From contig NZ_LTBC01000002.1 in assembly GCF_001594015.1 (NCBI RefSeq), positions 124,001 to 188,000 of the forward strand: a DNA stretch of 64,000 nt. The letters run 5' to 3'. Below are positions 57,253 to 64,000 of this stretch, piece by piece. Position numbers and translations under genes: made by a program. Within the stretch, counting starts at the first letter, position 1, and every line of letters begins with the position of its first letter. The notes beneath the pieces are model-generated. The model was not told the DNA's origin, did not search any database, and worked only from the letters and a program-made list of their open reading frames with translations. The stretch is from Moorella mulderi DSM 14980 (GTDB lineage: Bacteria; Bacillota; DSM-521; Neomoorellales; Neomoorellaceae).

Positions 57253-58680
57253 ATGAGCATGACGGCAAAAGAAGTGCTCGCCATGGCCAGGGAAAACAAT
57301 GTCCAGATGGTTGACCTTAAATTTATCGACCTGCCCGGCACATGGCAGCATTTCACGGTCCCCATAGAACAGTTTGGGGAAGAGGTTTTTACCAGCGGCG
57401 TAGGTTTTGACGGTTCCAGTATCCGCGGCTTTAAAACCATCAATGAGAGCGACATGATCCTCATTCCCGATCCGGGAACAGCCTTTATCGATCCATTTTG
57501 TGAAATCCCGACATTAAGCCTGATCTGCAACGTGTATGACCCGGTTACCGGTAAAAACTACAATCGCGATCCCCGCTTTATAGCCCAGAAGGCGGAGGCC
57601 TATCTCAAAGAAACGGGTATTGCCGATACCAGTTTCTGGGGCCCGGAGGCCGAGTTTTTCATCCTTGATCACGTTCGTTTTGATCACAGCCAGTATGCCG
57701 GCTACTATTTCATTGACTCCATAGAAGGGTTCTGGAATTCGGGAGCGGAAATGAACGGCCATCCCAACCTTGGCTACCGGCCGCGTTACAAGGAAGGGTA
57801 TTTCCCGGTTCCCCCTACTGATACCCTGCAAAACCTGCGTACAGAAATGGTGTTACTGCTCAAAGAGATGGGCATCGCCGTGGAAGCCCACCACCATGAG
57901 GTAGCCACGGCCGGTCAGGGTGAGATTGATATGAAGTACGCTCCCCTCACCCGGATGGCCGACCAGCTGATGATGTTTAAATATGTGGTCAAAAACGTAG
58001 CCATCAAGCATAACAAAACGGCTACCTTTATGCCCAAGCCGGTGTTCCAGGATAACGGCTCGGGAATGCACGTCCACCAGAGCTTGTGGAAAGACGGCCG
58101 GCCGTTATTCTTTGACGCCGGCGGCTACGCCGGTCTAAGCGAACTCGCCCTTTACTATATCGGCGGGCTGTTAAAGCACGCCCCGGCCCTGGCTGCCTTC
58201 TGCAGCCCTACCACCAATTCTTTCAAGCGGCTGGTGCCCGGCTTTGAAGCCCCGGTAAACCTGGTTTACTCCCAGCGCAACCGCAGCGCGGCCATCCGTA
58301 TTCCCATGTATTCCAACAGCCCGAACTCCAAGAGAATCGAATACCGGCCGCCCGATCCTTCCTGCAACCCCTACCTCGCCTTTGCCGCCCTTTTAATGGC
58401 CGGTATCGACGGGATTAAAAACAAGATTCATCCGGGTGACCCCCTGGATAAAGACATCTACGATTTACCGCCGGAAGAAGCAGCCAAGATAAACTCTCTG
58501 CCCGGCTCCCTGGAAGAAGCCGTTGCTGCTCTGCAAAAAGACCACGAGTTTTTACTCCAGGGTGGCGTCTTTGACGAGGACCTCATCAATAGCTGGATTG
58601 AATACAAAACGAAAAAGGAAATCAGCCAGATTAAACTCCGGCCCCATCCCTACGAGTTTGTCCTGTACTACGATATTTAG
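57253..58680 (+). CDS. glnA: glutamine synthetase, GSI-beta-like
   Basis: ATP-dependent synthesis of glutamine from glutamate and ammonia. 475 residues. [81 protein letters not shown] are present. The 25-residue insertion after ~150 and the C-terminal [10 protein letters not shown] with Tyr403 are features of the beta subdivision, in which that Tyr is adenylylated by GlnE in Proteobacteria. The Arg used for feedback inhibition in Bacillus GSI-alpha is replaced (GFKTINESD). An uncommon type in Firmicutes. ATG after AAAGGGG. Confidence 0.95.
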   Translation: MSMTAKEVLAMARENNVQMVDLKFIDLPGTWQHFTVPIEQFGEEVFTSGVGFDGSSIRGFKTINESDMILIPDPGTAFIDPFCEIPTLSLICNVYDPVTGKNYNRDPRFIAQKAEAYLKETGIADTSFWGPEAEFFILDHVRFDHSQYAGYYFIDSIEGFWNSGAEMNGHPNLGYRPRYKEGYFPVPPTDTLQNLRTEMVLLLKEMGIAVEAHHHEVATAGQGEIDMKYAPLTRMADQLMMFKYVVKNVAIKHNKTATFMPKPVFQDNGSGMHVHQSLWKDGRPLFFDAGGYAGLSELALYYIGGLLKHAPALAAFCSPTTNSFKRLVPGFEAPVNLVYSQRNRSAAIRIPMYSNSPNSKRIEYRPPDPSCNPYLAFAALLMAGIDGIKNKIHPGDPLDKDIYDLPPEEAAKINSLPGSLEEAVAALQKDHEFLLQGGVFDEDLINSWIEYKTKKEISQIKLRPHPYEFVLYYDI

Positions 58681-58693
58681 GCAAAGTTCTTCA

Positions 58694-58727
58694 CCCTGCC
58701 CTGCTGCCAGTAAGGGCAGGGTTTTTT
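58694..58727 (+). terminator. terminator after the first glnA
   Basis: Perfect 9-bp stem CCCTGCCCT / AGGGCAGGG with a 10-nt loop and six T. Located between convergent genes. Confidence 0.92.
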
Positions 58728-58757
58728 GTCCCCGACAGGCAGCTTTAAGTCAATGCT

Positions 58758-59396
58758 TTAACTTAATAAAGATGCGGCCAGGGCCACCAGGAAAATGCCG
58801 TCAAAGACGCCGGCGCCGCCGATGCTGACCACCTGGGAGCGCAAGCTGCGGATGGCGCCGAGGTTTAAAATGTCGGCTCCCAGGAGGGTGCCCAGGGCTC
58901 CGGCAATGTAGGCCACCGGGGCGGCATTATGGGGAGAAACGATAATGGCGGCCAGGGCGGCGACAATGGGCGGGATAAAGGTAGGTATGGAAATACCCAC
59001 TCCCGGTACTACCCGGGCCAGGATCTTGGCCACAATGGTAACAATAAGCGTAGCCTGCAGGGCCGGAAGTAACGGCGCCCGGGTGGCCAGGAGGTAGAGG
59101 GAAAAGAGGACGGGGATCACCGCCCCGCCAACGTTAACGCACAGGAGCTGGTAGCTCACCTGGGGCGGGTAATAGAAAAAAAAGGGGAAGCGACCGAACT
59201 GGGGTTGTTCAACATAAAGACGCCGGCGGGAAATAGGGATATTAATGAGCCCGCCGATAATTGAGGCTGCAAGTAAAGTAAAAGCCCCTGCCGGTGTCAG
59301 TCCCAGCCGGGCAAAGGAAAAAACGGCTAAATTGAGGAACAGGGAAGCCAGCAGCATGGGGATAAATAAAAAAAGGAATAGTAGCGACCATAACAT
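58758..59396 (-). CDS. DUF1614 membrane protein
   Basis: 212 residues with about seven hydrophobic helices. Contains GGLINIPISRRR, VNVGGAVIPVLFSLYLL, GVGISIPTFIPPIVAALAA, GALGTLLGADILNLGAI and SIGGAGVFDGIFL, the DUF1614 pattern. ATG after AGGTGAG. It lies between the two glnA genes on the other strand. Function unknown; a paralogue is encoded before spoIIP in this window. Confidence 0.85.
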   Translation of the reverse strand: MLWSLLFLFLFIPMLLASLFLNLAVFSFARLGLTPAGAFTLLAASIIGGLINIPISRRRLYVEQPQFGRFPFFFYYPPQVSYQLLCVNVGGAVIPVLFSLYLLATRAPLLPALQATLIVTIVAKILARVVPGVGISIPTFIPPIVAALAAIIVSPHNAAPVAYIAGALGTLLGADILNLGAIRSLRSQVVSIGGAGVFDGIFLVALAASLLS

Positions 59397-59486
59397 TTTA
59401 TCTCACCTCAGTGGTAGTTGTACCCGGTTAACCTGGCTAATCCATTTTATAACCGGGCCCTGGTAAACATTCTATCATAAAAAGCC

Positions 59487-59514
59487 TTGACGGATCTATA
59501 AAGTATGATATAAT
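59487..59514 (+). promoter_or_regulatory. sigma-A promoter of the second glnA
   Basis: TTGACG (59487-59492), 16 bp, TATAAT (59509-59514). Start near 59521, giving a leader of about 140 nt. Confidence 0.75.
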
Positions 59515-59551
59515 AACTGCAAAAGTCGGTGACCGGCAAAATGGCTTAAAC

Positions 59552-59627
59552 GGGAGCAATGGTGTTCCCAAAGGGGTAAAGAAGCCCTCTGAAGCTATGG
59601 AAAGTAGTAGCTTAAGAGGGCTTTATA
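59552..59627 (+). promoter_or_regulatory. ANTAR-type antitermination leader before the second glnA
   Basis: P1 is GGGAGC, loop AATGGT, GTTCCC (59552-59569). P2 is GGGGT, loop AAAGAA, GCCCT (59573-59588). Both loops have A1 and G4. P2's 3' side overlaps the terminator stem AAGCCCTCT (59582-59590) / AGAGGGCTT (59615-59623), which is followed by a broken T tract. P1 shares the core GC-AAnGGT-GT with P1 of the other glnA leader and resembles the EutV target AGCAANGRRGCU. Confidence 0.8.
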
Positions 59628-59661
59628 CTTTTGGGGAAAAATTTTAACTGGAGGATTTTTG

Positions 59662-60996
59662 ATGGTAAATGAAAAACTAACCAGGGAGGATATTCTCCAG
59701 CGGGTAAAGGAACTTAACGTCCGTTTTATCCGCCTGCAGTTTACCGACATCTTCGGGGTTTTAAAGAATGTTGCCATTACTACCAAGGAATTAGAGAAAG
59801 CCCTTGACGGCGAATTAATGTTTGATGGCTCTTCCATCCACGGTTTCGTCCGCATCGAAGAATCCGATATGTATCTCAGGCCCGACCCCTCTACCTTTGC
59901 CATCTTTCCCTGGCGGCCGGCAGATGGAGCGGTGGCCAGGCTTATCTGCGATGTATATAACCCTGACGGCACCCCCTTTGCCGGTTGCCCCCGGGGAGTG
60001 CTTAAAAAAGTCCTGGCCGAGGCGGAAGCCATGGGCTATACCATGTATGCCGGCCCCGAGGCGGAATTTTTCCTGTTCCATACCGATGGCCGTAAGCCCA
60101 CCCTGGAAACCCATGACCAGGCCGGTTACTTTGACCTGTCACCGGTTGACCTGGGTGAAGACGCCCGCCGGGATATGGTCCTGGCCCTGGAAGCCATGGG
60201 CTTTGAAATCGAGGCCTCCCATCATGAGGTTGCCCCGGGCCAGCATGAGATTGACTTCAAATACGATAACGCCCTGGCCACGGCCGATAAAATTGCTACC
60301 TTTAAATTCGTTGTCCGCACCATCGCCCAGCGCCATGGCCTTCATGCCACTTTTATGCCGAAACCCGTAGCCGGCATTAACGGTTCGGGCATGCATACCC
60401 ACCAGTCCCTGTTCAAAGACGGGCAGAACGCCTTTTATGATCCGGGAGATCCCTTACAGTTAAGCCAGACAGCCTATTACTATATTGGCGGCCTGATGCA
60501 CCATGCCCGGGCTTTTGCCGCCATTACCAACCCGACAGTTAATTCCTACAAACGCCTGGTACCAGGTTTTGAGGCCCCGGTCTATATCGCCTGGTCCCCC
60601 CGCAATCGCAGCCCCTTGATTCGCGTGCCGGCCAAGCGCGGGGCCTCAACTAGAATAGAATTGCGCAACCCCGACCCGGCCTGCAATCCTTACCTGGCCC
60701 TGGCCGTCATGCTCAAAGCCGGCCTGGACGGGATAAAGAAGCAGATCCAGCCCCCTGCGCCTGTAGAGCGCAATATCTACGAAATGACGGCAGCCGAACG
60801 CCGCGACCTGGGTATCGGCAGCCTGCCGGGGGACCTGAAGGAAGCCCTGGATGAGCTTTCCCGTGATAAAGTAATCAGAGAAGCCCTGGGCGACCATATC
60901 TATGAACGCTTTGTCGAAGCCAAAGAAAAGGAATGGGACGAGTACCGCGTCCAGGTCCACCGGTGGGAAGTAGAGCAATACTTGACCATGTTTTGA
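59662..60996 (+). CDS. glnA: glutamine synthetase, GSI-alpha type
   Basis: Second glutamine synthetase, 444 residues, of the Bacillus/Clostridium alpha subdivision without the beta insertion. [17 protein letters not shown] carries Arg64, equivalent to the Bacillus feedback-inhibition Arg62. [35 protein letters not shown] and [28 protein letters not shown] follow. Start is ATG at 59662 after GGAGG (a TTG directly before it is also in frame). Preceded by its own promoter and ANTAR-type leader. Confidence 0.96.
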   Translation: MVNEKLTREDILQRVKELNVRFIRLQFTDIFGVLKNVAITTKELEKALDGELMFDGSSIHGFVRIEESDMYLRPDPSTFAIFPWRPADGAVARLICDVYNPDGTPFAGCPRGVLKKVLAEAEAMGYTMYAGPEAEFFLFHTDGRKPTLETHDQAGYFDLSPVDLGEDARRDMVLALEAMGFEIEASHHEVAPGQHEIDFKYDNALATADKIATFKFVVRTIAQRHGLHATFMPKPVAGINGSGMHTHQSLFKDGQNAFYDPGDPLQLSQTAYYYIGGLMHHARAFAAITNPTVNSYKRLVPGFEAPVYIAWSPRNRSPLIRVPAKRGASTRIELRNPDPACNPYLALAVMLKAGLDGIKKQIQPPAPVERNIYEMTAAERRDLGIGSLPGDLKEALDELSRDKVIREALGDHIYERFVEAKEKEWDEYRVQVHRWEVEQYLTMF

Positions 60997-61046
60997 AATC
61001 AGCATGAGGTGCCGCCAATTTCGCGACCAGGGACACGCCCGGGTTG

Positions 61047-61697
61047 TTACACACAAACCCATACCCGGACCGGCTTATACGGCGAGGCCGGCCCGGGTTC
61101 CGGGGCAGGTGGAGTGGTAATCTCAATACGTGAACAGGCAACCTTGACCTGTACCTCCAGGCGGCCCGGTCCGGCGGAAACAAAGGCCCGCTGCCAGCGG
61201 GGCCCGGACATCAGGGTAATGGTAGCGGTGTGGCCGGCAGCATCGGCATAGGTCACAAGAATTTCATAATTGTAGAAAGCCCTAGCCAGGGCATGGCTGC
61301 CGGGGGGAATGGGCACCAGTTGCTGCCTGGCGGTAATATTTTTAACCCCGCAGGCAATAATTTTAACCGGCACGCCTGGGGTAGGTGAGGAGGAACTATA
61401 AGACCACTGGAATAAGTTTTCCGTGGCCAGGTAAACCGAATCCAGCACCCTTTCCGCAGTGATTAATTCAATATGTCGCGGCTGTAGTTCCTCATATAAT
61501 AAAGGCCGGCCGGCATGGGCAGCAAGCGCATTTACAGGCGGACTTACTGGCTGTATTCCCCAGGCTGGAATTAACAACAAAGCTGATTGCACGATATTAA
61601 AGACCACCCATTCCTGTACCGTTACCAGGATAATCGGACTGGGACCGACATGGAAGAGGTTACCTTTATTGGCCACAGTAGGAGCTGTAAAGGGCAC
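61047..61697 (-). CDS. hypothetical protein, beta-rich
   Basis: 216 residues from GTG at 61697 after GAAGG. I do not recognise it. Hydrophobic beta-strand patterns dominate (PIILVTVQEWVVFNIV, YNYEILVTYADAAGHTATITLM, RLEVQVKVACSRIEI) and the C-terminus is Pro-rich; there is no clear signal peptide or enzyme motif. It lies at the end of a minus-strand group with two glycosyltransferases and a TasA-like protein, so a surface or spore-layer role is possible but unproven. The start could be further in. Confidence 0.6.
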   Translation of the reverse strand: MPFTAPTVANKGNLFHVGPSPIILVTVQEWVVFNIVQSALLLIPAWGIQPVSPPVNALAAHAGRPLLYEELQPRHIELITAERVLDSVYLATENLFQWSYSSSSPTPGVPVKIIACGVKNITARQQLVPIPPGSHALARAFYNYEILVTYADAAGHTATITLMSGPRWQRAFVSAGPGRLEVQVKVACSRIEITTPPAPEPGPASPYKPVRVWVCV

Positions 61698-61734
61698 ATA
61701 CCTTCACCCATCCGGTGAGTCCAAAACCAGACAA

Positions 61735-62853
61735 TTAGCGAAAGACTGTTTCCAGGACCCTGGCCCAACGCTCAGCCCATATCTTACGGTTGAAAGTCAT
61801 AGCGACTTCCCGAGCCCTCTGGCCCATGATCTGCCTTTTAGCTTTATCCCGGGCCAAATCTTCGATGGCCGCCACCAGATTTTCCACAGTCGGTTTAATT
61901 AGATAACCATTGTAGCCGTGCAAAACAATATCGCTCAAGCCACCTGCCAGGCCGGCAATTACCGGCCGGCCGCTGGCCATGGCCTCCAGGGCGGCCAGAC
62001 TCGTGCCTTCGGTAGAGCGTGAAGGGATGATGACAATATCCGCCTGGCGGTAAACCTCAGGCATCATCTCCAGGGGCTTCCAGTAGTAAAAACAACGTTC
62101 CTGGGTAGCAATCCACTGGGACATGAGCCTTTCGGCGTTGTCATCATGGCCGCGTCCACAAAAATGAAATTCAATCCAGGGATAGCGAGCCGTCAATTTT
62201 TCTGCTGCCCGCATTGTTTCATTAATCCCGCGAACGGGAACCAGCCGGCGGGGGAAGAGGACACGGATGGTATCCGTGCTATTTTTTTCCTCCTCAGGTG
62301 GGTGAAAAAGGTCAGTATCAACATAATTAGGGATGTACTCCCATTTGTGATAAAAGCCGGGGAGGGTGGCATTGAAGAAGTTAATGGTGTTGGTATCTAC
62401 AGAGATTAATTTTTGTGGCCCTGTCAGGGCAATACCAAGCCGCCTTAACCATTCCTGGCGTTCCTCCAGGCGTCCGGCCATGAGGTCGAAACCCGGCCAA
62501 TCCCAAAAGATCCCGTGGCTAATGGCAATGCTTTTTTCCCGGGCTATGGGGTAAGCCAGGGTAAGGATGAAATAAATGGCGTAATCAAAGGCCATGGAAT
62601 TCTCGTAAAAGGCTGTGCTGAGATCGGGAAAGGTATGGTATTCGCTTCTAGAAACCGGGATGCTGCGGATACGCACGCCATCGAATTCCCGGGTCCAACC
62701 GCTGCCTATCTGCCAGACCTCAACATAAAAACCTAGTTCGCGGAGCAGGCGGCAGAGGTCAACCTGGTAACGCTCTGCACCGCCCATAATAATTCTTTCG
62801 TTAGTAGGGTGAAAAAAGTTAGTCGTTAATAAAGCTACCTTTTTAGTCGTCAT
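61735..62853 (-). CDS. GT4-family glycosyltransferase
   Basis: 372-residue GT-B glycosyltransferase. MGGAERYQVDLCRLL in the N-terminal domain; FPRRLVPVRGINETMRAAEKL and the E-x7-E motif EGTSLAALEAMASGRPVIAG in the donor domain, ending with LSDIVLHGYNGYLI. ATG after AAGGTGATAAAGAG. It is flanked by an unknown beta-rich protein and a TasA-like protein, suggesting decoration of a surface structure. Donor and acceptor unknown. Confidence 0.85.
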   Translation of the reverse strand: MTTKKVALLTTNFFHPTNERIIMGGAERYQVDLCRLLRELGFYVEVWQIGSGWTREFDGVRIRSIPVSRSEYHTFPDLSTAFYENSMAFDYAIYFILTLAYPIAREKSIAISHGIFWDWPGFDLMAGRLEERQEWLRRLGIALTGPQKLISVDTNTINFFNATLPGFYHKWEYIPNYVDTDLFHPPEEEKNSTDTIRVLFPRRLVPVRGINETMRAAEKLTARYPWIEFHFCGRGHDDNAERLMSQWIATQERCFYYWKPLEMMPEVYRQADIVIIPSRSTEGTSLAALEAMASGRPVIAGLAGGLSDIVLHGYNGYLIKPTVENLVAAIEDLARDKAKRQIMGQRAREVAMTFNRKIWAERWARVLETVFR

Positions 62854-62893
62854 ATCTCTTTATCACCTTCTTGCAATTAGCTCTACAAAGTTA

Positions 62894-62913
62894 AGCCCGG
62901 CCGGGGCCGGGCT
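62894..62913 (-). terminator. possible terminator after the TasA-like gene
   Basis: A 9-bp GC-rich stem AGCCCGGCC / GGCCGGGCT; only a weak T tract follows on the minus strand. Confidence 0.5.
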
Positions 62914-62918
62914 ATGCT

Positions 62919-63380
62919 TTAAGCGAGGGGGGAAGCCTGGGCCGTAAAGACCAGATCGACGCTCAAGTCCAGGTTCTGGGCTATGGTACCCGTATTACTA
63001 GGCAGGCTGACGACGAAAGTCAGCAGGTCATCATAGGGCGAAACTAGCAGGCGCCCACTAGAAGGTTGGTTGTATAGACCGGAAAGAGTGCCATTATAGA
63101 GGACTGTTGCTGGGCTGGCTTCGATATAAATGTTTAAGCGGTCGGCAAGTAACTGGGCCTCGCGGGGAGTAGTAGGGCTTACTTCCTTCCAGTCAGCAAA
63201 GATAAAGTAATACTCGTCCACGGTACCGGTATTTGACACTTGCAGCTGGGGCGACCCGACAGCCTGGCCGGGAACCAGGTTGGCCGGGGAAAAAAGGGCC
63301 GTGGTCGGGCTTAAGGTTAGAGCTACATCGGCAGTTCCTGCCGTACTGCCAGTAACAGTGGCACTGGCGGTTAGAGCCAT
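62919..63380 (-). CDS. small TasA/camelysin-like beta-sandwich protein without signal peptide
   Basis: 153 residues from ATG at 63380, 8 nt after AAAGGAG. It begins MALTASATVTGSTAGTADVALTLSP and continues with FSPANLVPGQAVGSPQLQVSNTGTVDEYYF, like the strand pattern of TasA/CalY proteins that assemble into fibres, but it lacks their signal peptide. Rich in Thr, Ser and Ala, with no Cys. A sigma-K-like promoter upstream and two neighbouring glycosyltransferases suggest a glycosylated spore-surface protein. Family assignment is tentative. Confidence 0.55.
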   Translation of the reverse strand: MALTASATVTGSTAGTADVALTLSPTTALFSPANLVPGQAVGSPQLQVSNTGTVDEYYFIFADWKEVSPTTPREAQLLADRLNIYIEASPATVLYNGTLSGLYNQPSSGRLLVSPYDDLLTFVVSLPSNTGTIAQNLDLSVDLVFTAQASPLA

Positions 63381-63468
63381 GCAGATCACTCCTTTTACAA
63401 GCTTTTCTCTTTCCCCTATGCCTTTTGGGTATTGGCAAAGAGGGTCTTTCCTTTTTCTGGATTAGTAT

Positions 63469-63497
63469 TACTATATGCATCTTAGCACGGAGAAGTT
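63469..63497 (-). promoter_or_regulatory. possible sigma-K promoter of the TasA-like gene
   Basis: On the minus strand AAC (63495-63497), 17 bp, CATATAGTA (63469-63477). This fits the sigma-K consensus (AC, 16-17 bp, CATAnnnTA), used by the late mother cell for coat genes. A match could arise by chance. Confidence 0.4.
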
Positions 63498-63499
63498 AT

Positions 63500-64000
63500 C
63501 TAGTCCTGCCATTTTTCGAGCTTAATTTTATCCGCTGGCCAGAGGATGCTTTCATAATGTTCCCGGGGCATATATTTAAAGGTCGGATCCTGGCTAACGG
63601 CGCGCTCGTATTTAGCCCGGATATCAGCCGGGTTGGCCCAGCCGAGGTGTTTGATCCTTAGATCGCTTTCCAGGTGGGGCAGGTGGCGGTAGGCTAGAGG
63701 CAGGCGGCCGCAGTGAAATTTTTGTAATGGCCAGGCGGCATCCAGCCAGGGCTGGTACTTGACAAGGTAGATAGAAAAACCACGCAGCCAGGGATTCCAG
63801 AGGCCGTCGACGCGGTAGTAGTCTTCCCTGCCCCAGCAATCAAAAAGGCGAAAGCTAATGGCTGGAAAAAAATCCTGTTTTAGCAAATAAGGGAGTTCCC
63901 GGACTGCCCTAGTCTCCAGGAATTCATCGGCATCAAGGGCCAGTATCCATTCGGGGTTGGTAGCTACGGTATAGTGCCAGAGTTCGTGGCGCAACTGGGC
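63500..64000 (-). CDS. GT2-family glycosyltransferase (N-terminal part outside window)
   Basis: C-terminal 166 residues of a protein that continues past the right edge: the frame is open to 64000 (codons for Ala-Gln precede a TTG at 63994). NPEWILALDADEFLETRAV has the DxD-like DAD of GT2 enzymes, and FRLFDCWGREDYYRVDGLWNPW, KFHCGRLPLAYRH and IKHLGWANP resemble clostridial GT2 proteins of unknown acceptor. Same strand as, and upstream of, the TasA-like and GT4 genes. Confidence 0.8.
   Translation of the reverse strand, partial: AQLRHELWHYTVATNPEWILALDADEFLETRAVRELPYLLKQDFFPAISFRLFDCWGREDYYRVDGLWNPWLRGFSIYLVKYQPWLDAAWPLQKFHCGRLPLAYRHLPHLESDLRIKHLGWANPADIRAKYERAVSQDPTFKYMPREHYESILWPADKIKLEKWQD

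Overview
The window looks like chromosomal DNA of a thermophilic, spore-forming, anaerobic Firmicute of the Moorella / thermophilic Clostridia type. This is inferred from gene content and order, not from a database search. The evidence is a moderately GC-rich sequence, many GTG and TTG starts, sporulation genes (ytfJ, spmA, spmB, spoIIP, spoIVA), an IspH-ribosomal protein S1 fusion, and a K+-dependent membrane pyrophosphatase. Nearly everything is core metabolism or housekeeping. I see no prophage, insertion sequence, CRISPR array, rRNA or tRNA gene.

Layout. 1-5.1 kb: carbohydrate genes. A trehalose-6-phosphate synthase runs off the left edge on the minus strand behind a cyclic-di-AMP (ydaO-type) riboswitch; a glycogen-debranching-type enzyme and a GT4 glycosyltransferase lie on the plus strand. 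5.2-15.6 kb: lysA, tRNA nucleotidyltransferase, a site-2 protease, trpS, scpA-scpB, DUF2953-ytfJ, spmA-spmB, then ogt and a PAP2 phosphatase (minus), rluB and cobO. 15.7-21.8 kb: ilvC, the pyrophosphatase hppA and, converging on it, trkA-trkH for potassium uptake. 22-35 kb: aromatic amino acid synthesis: a HutP-family RNA-binding protein and aroH, trpEGDCFBA behind a transcription attenuator, aroF-pheA-tyrA behind a second attenuator-like leader, then aroA-cmk-plsC. 35.9-39.1 kb: the ispH-rpsA fusion and fni. 39.3-48.4 kb: a DUF1614-like membrane protein, spoIIP, two DUF3189 proteins, a DUF512 radical SAM protein, der, plsY, gpsA, spoIVA. 48.5-56.6 kb: a GntR regulator, a SAM-I riboswitch with metY-metX, and hom-thrC-thrB-lysC. 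56.7-61 kb: a LysM protein and two glutamine synthetases of different subfamilies around a DUF1614 gene. 61-64 kb: minus-strand surface-type genes: an unknown protein, two glycosyltransferases and a small TasA/camelysin-like beta protein with a possible sigma-K promoter.

The most distinctive content is RNA-based control. Five leaders can be read from sequence: (i) the c-di-AMP riboswitch before otsA; (ii) a run of (G/T)AG triplets overlapping an antiterminator before trpE, the arrangement expected for TRAP; (iii) a structured leader with a terminator before aroF; (iv) a SAM-I riboswitch; (v) paired hexaloop hairpins of the ANTAR type (A at loop position 1, G at 4) overlapping terminators before BOTH glnA genes. 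A HutP-family protein that seems to lack HutP's histidine/metal ligands is encoded just upstream of aroH and the trp leader.

How it fits together: chorismate made through AroF and AroA is partitioned by TrpEG, AroH, PheA and TyrA. Aspartate-family genes (lysC, hom, thrB, thrC, metX, metY, lysA) supply lysine, threonine and methionine. The two GlnA enzymes supply glutamine, the amino donor for TrpEG. Trk and the K+-dependent pyrophosphatase link potassium and membrane energetics, and the c-di-AMP riboswitch ties trehalose (an osmolyte) to the same second messenger that commonly controls K+ in Firmicutes.
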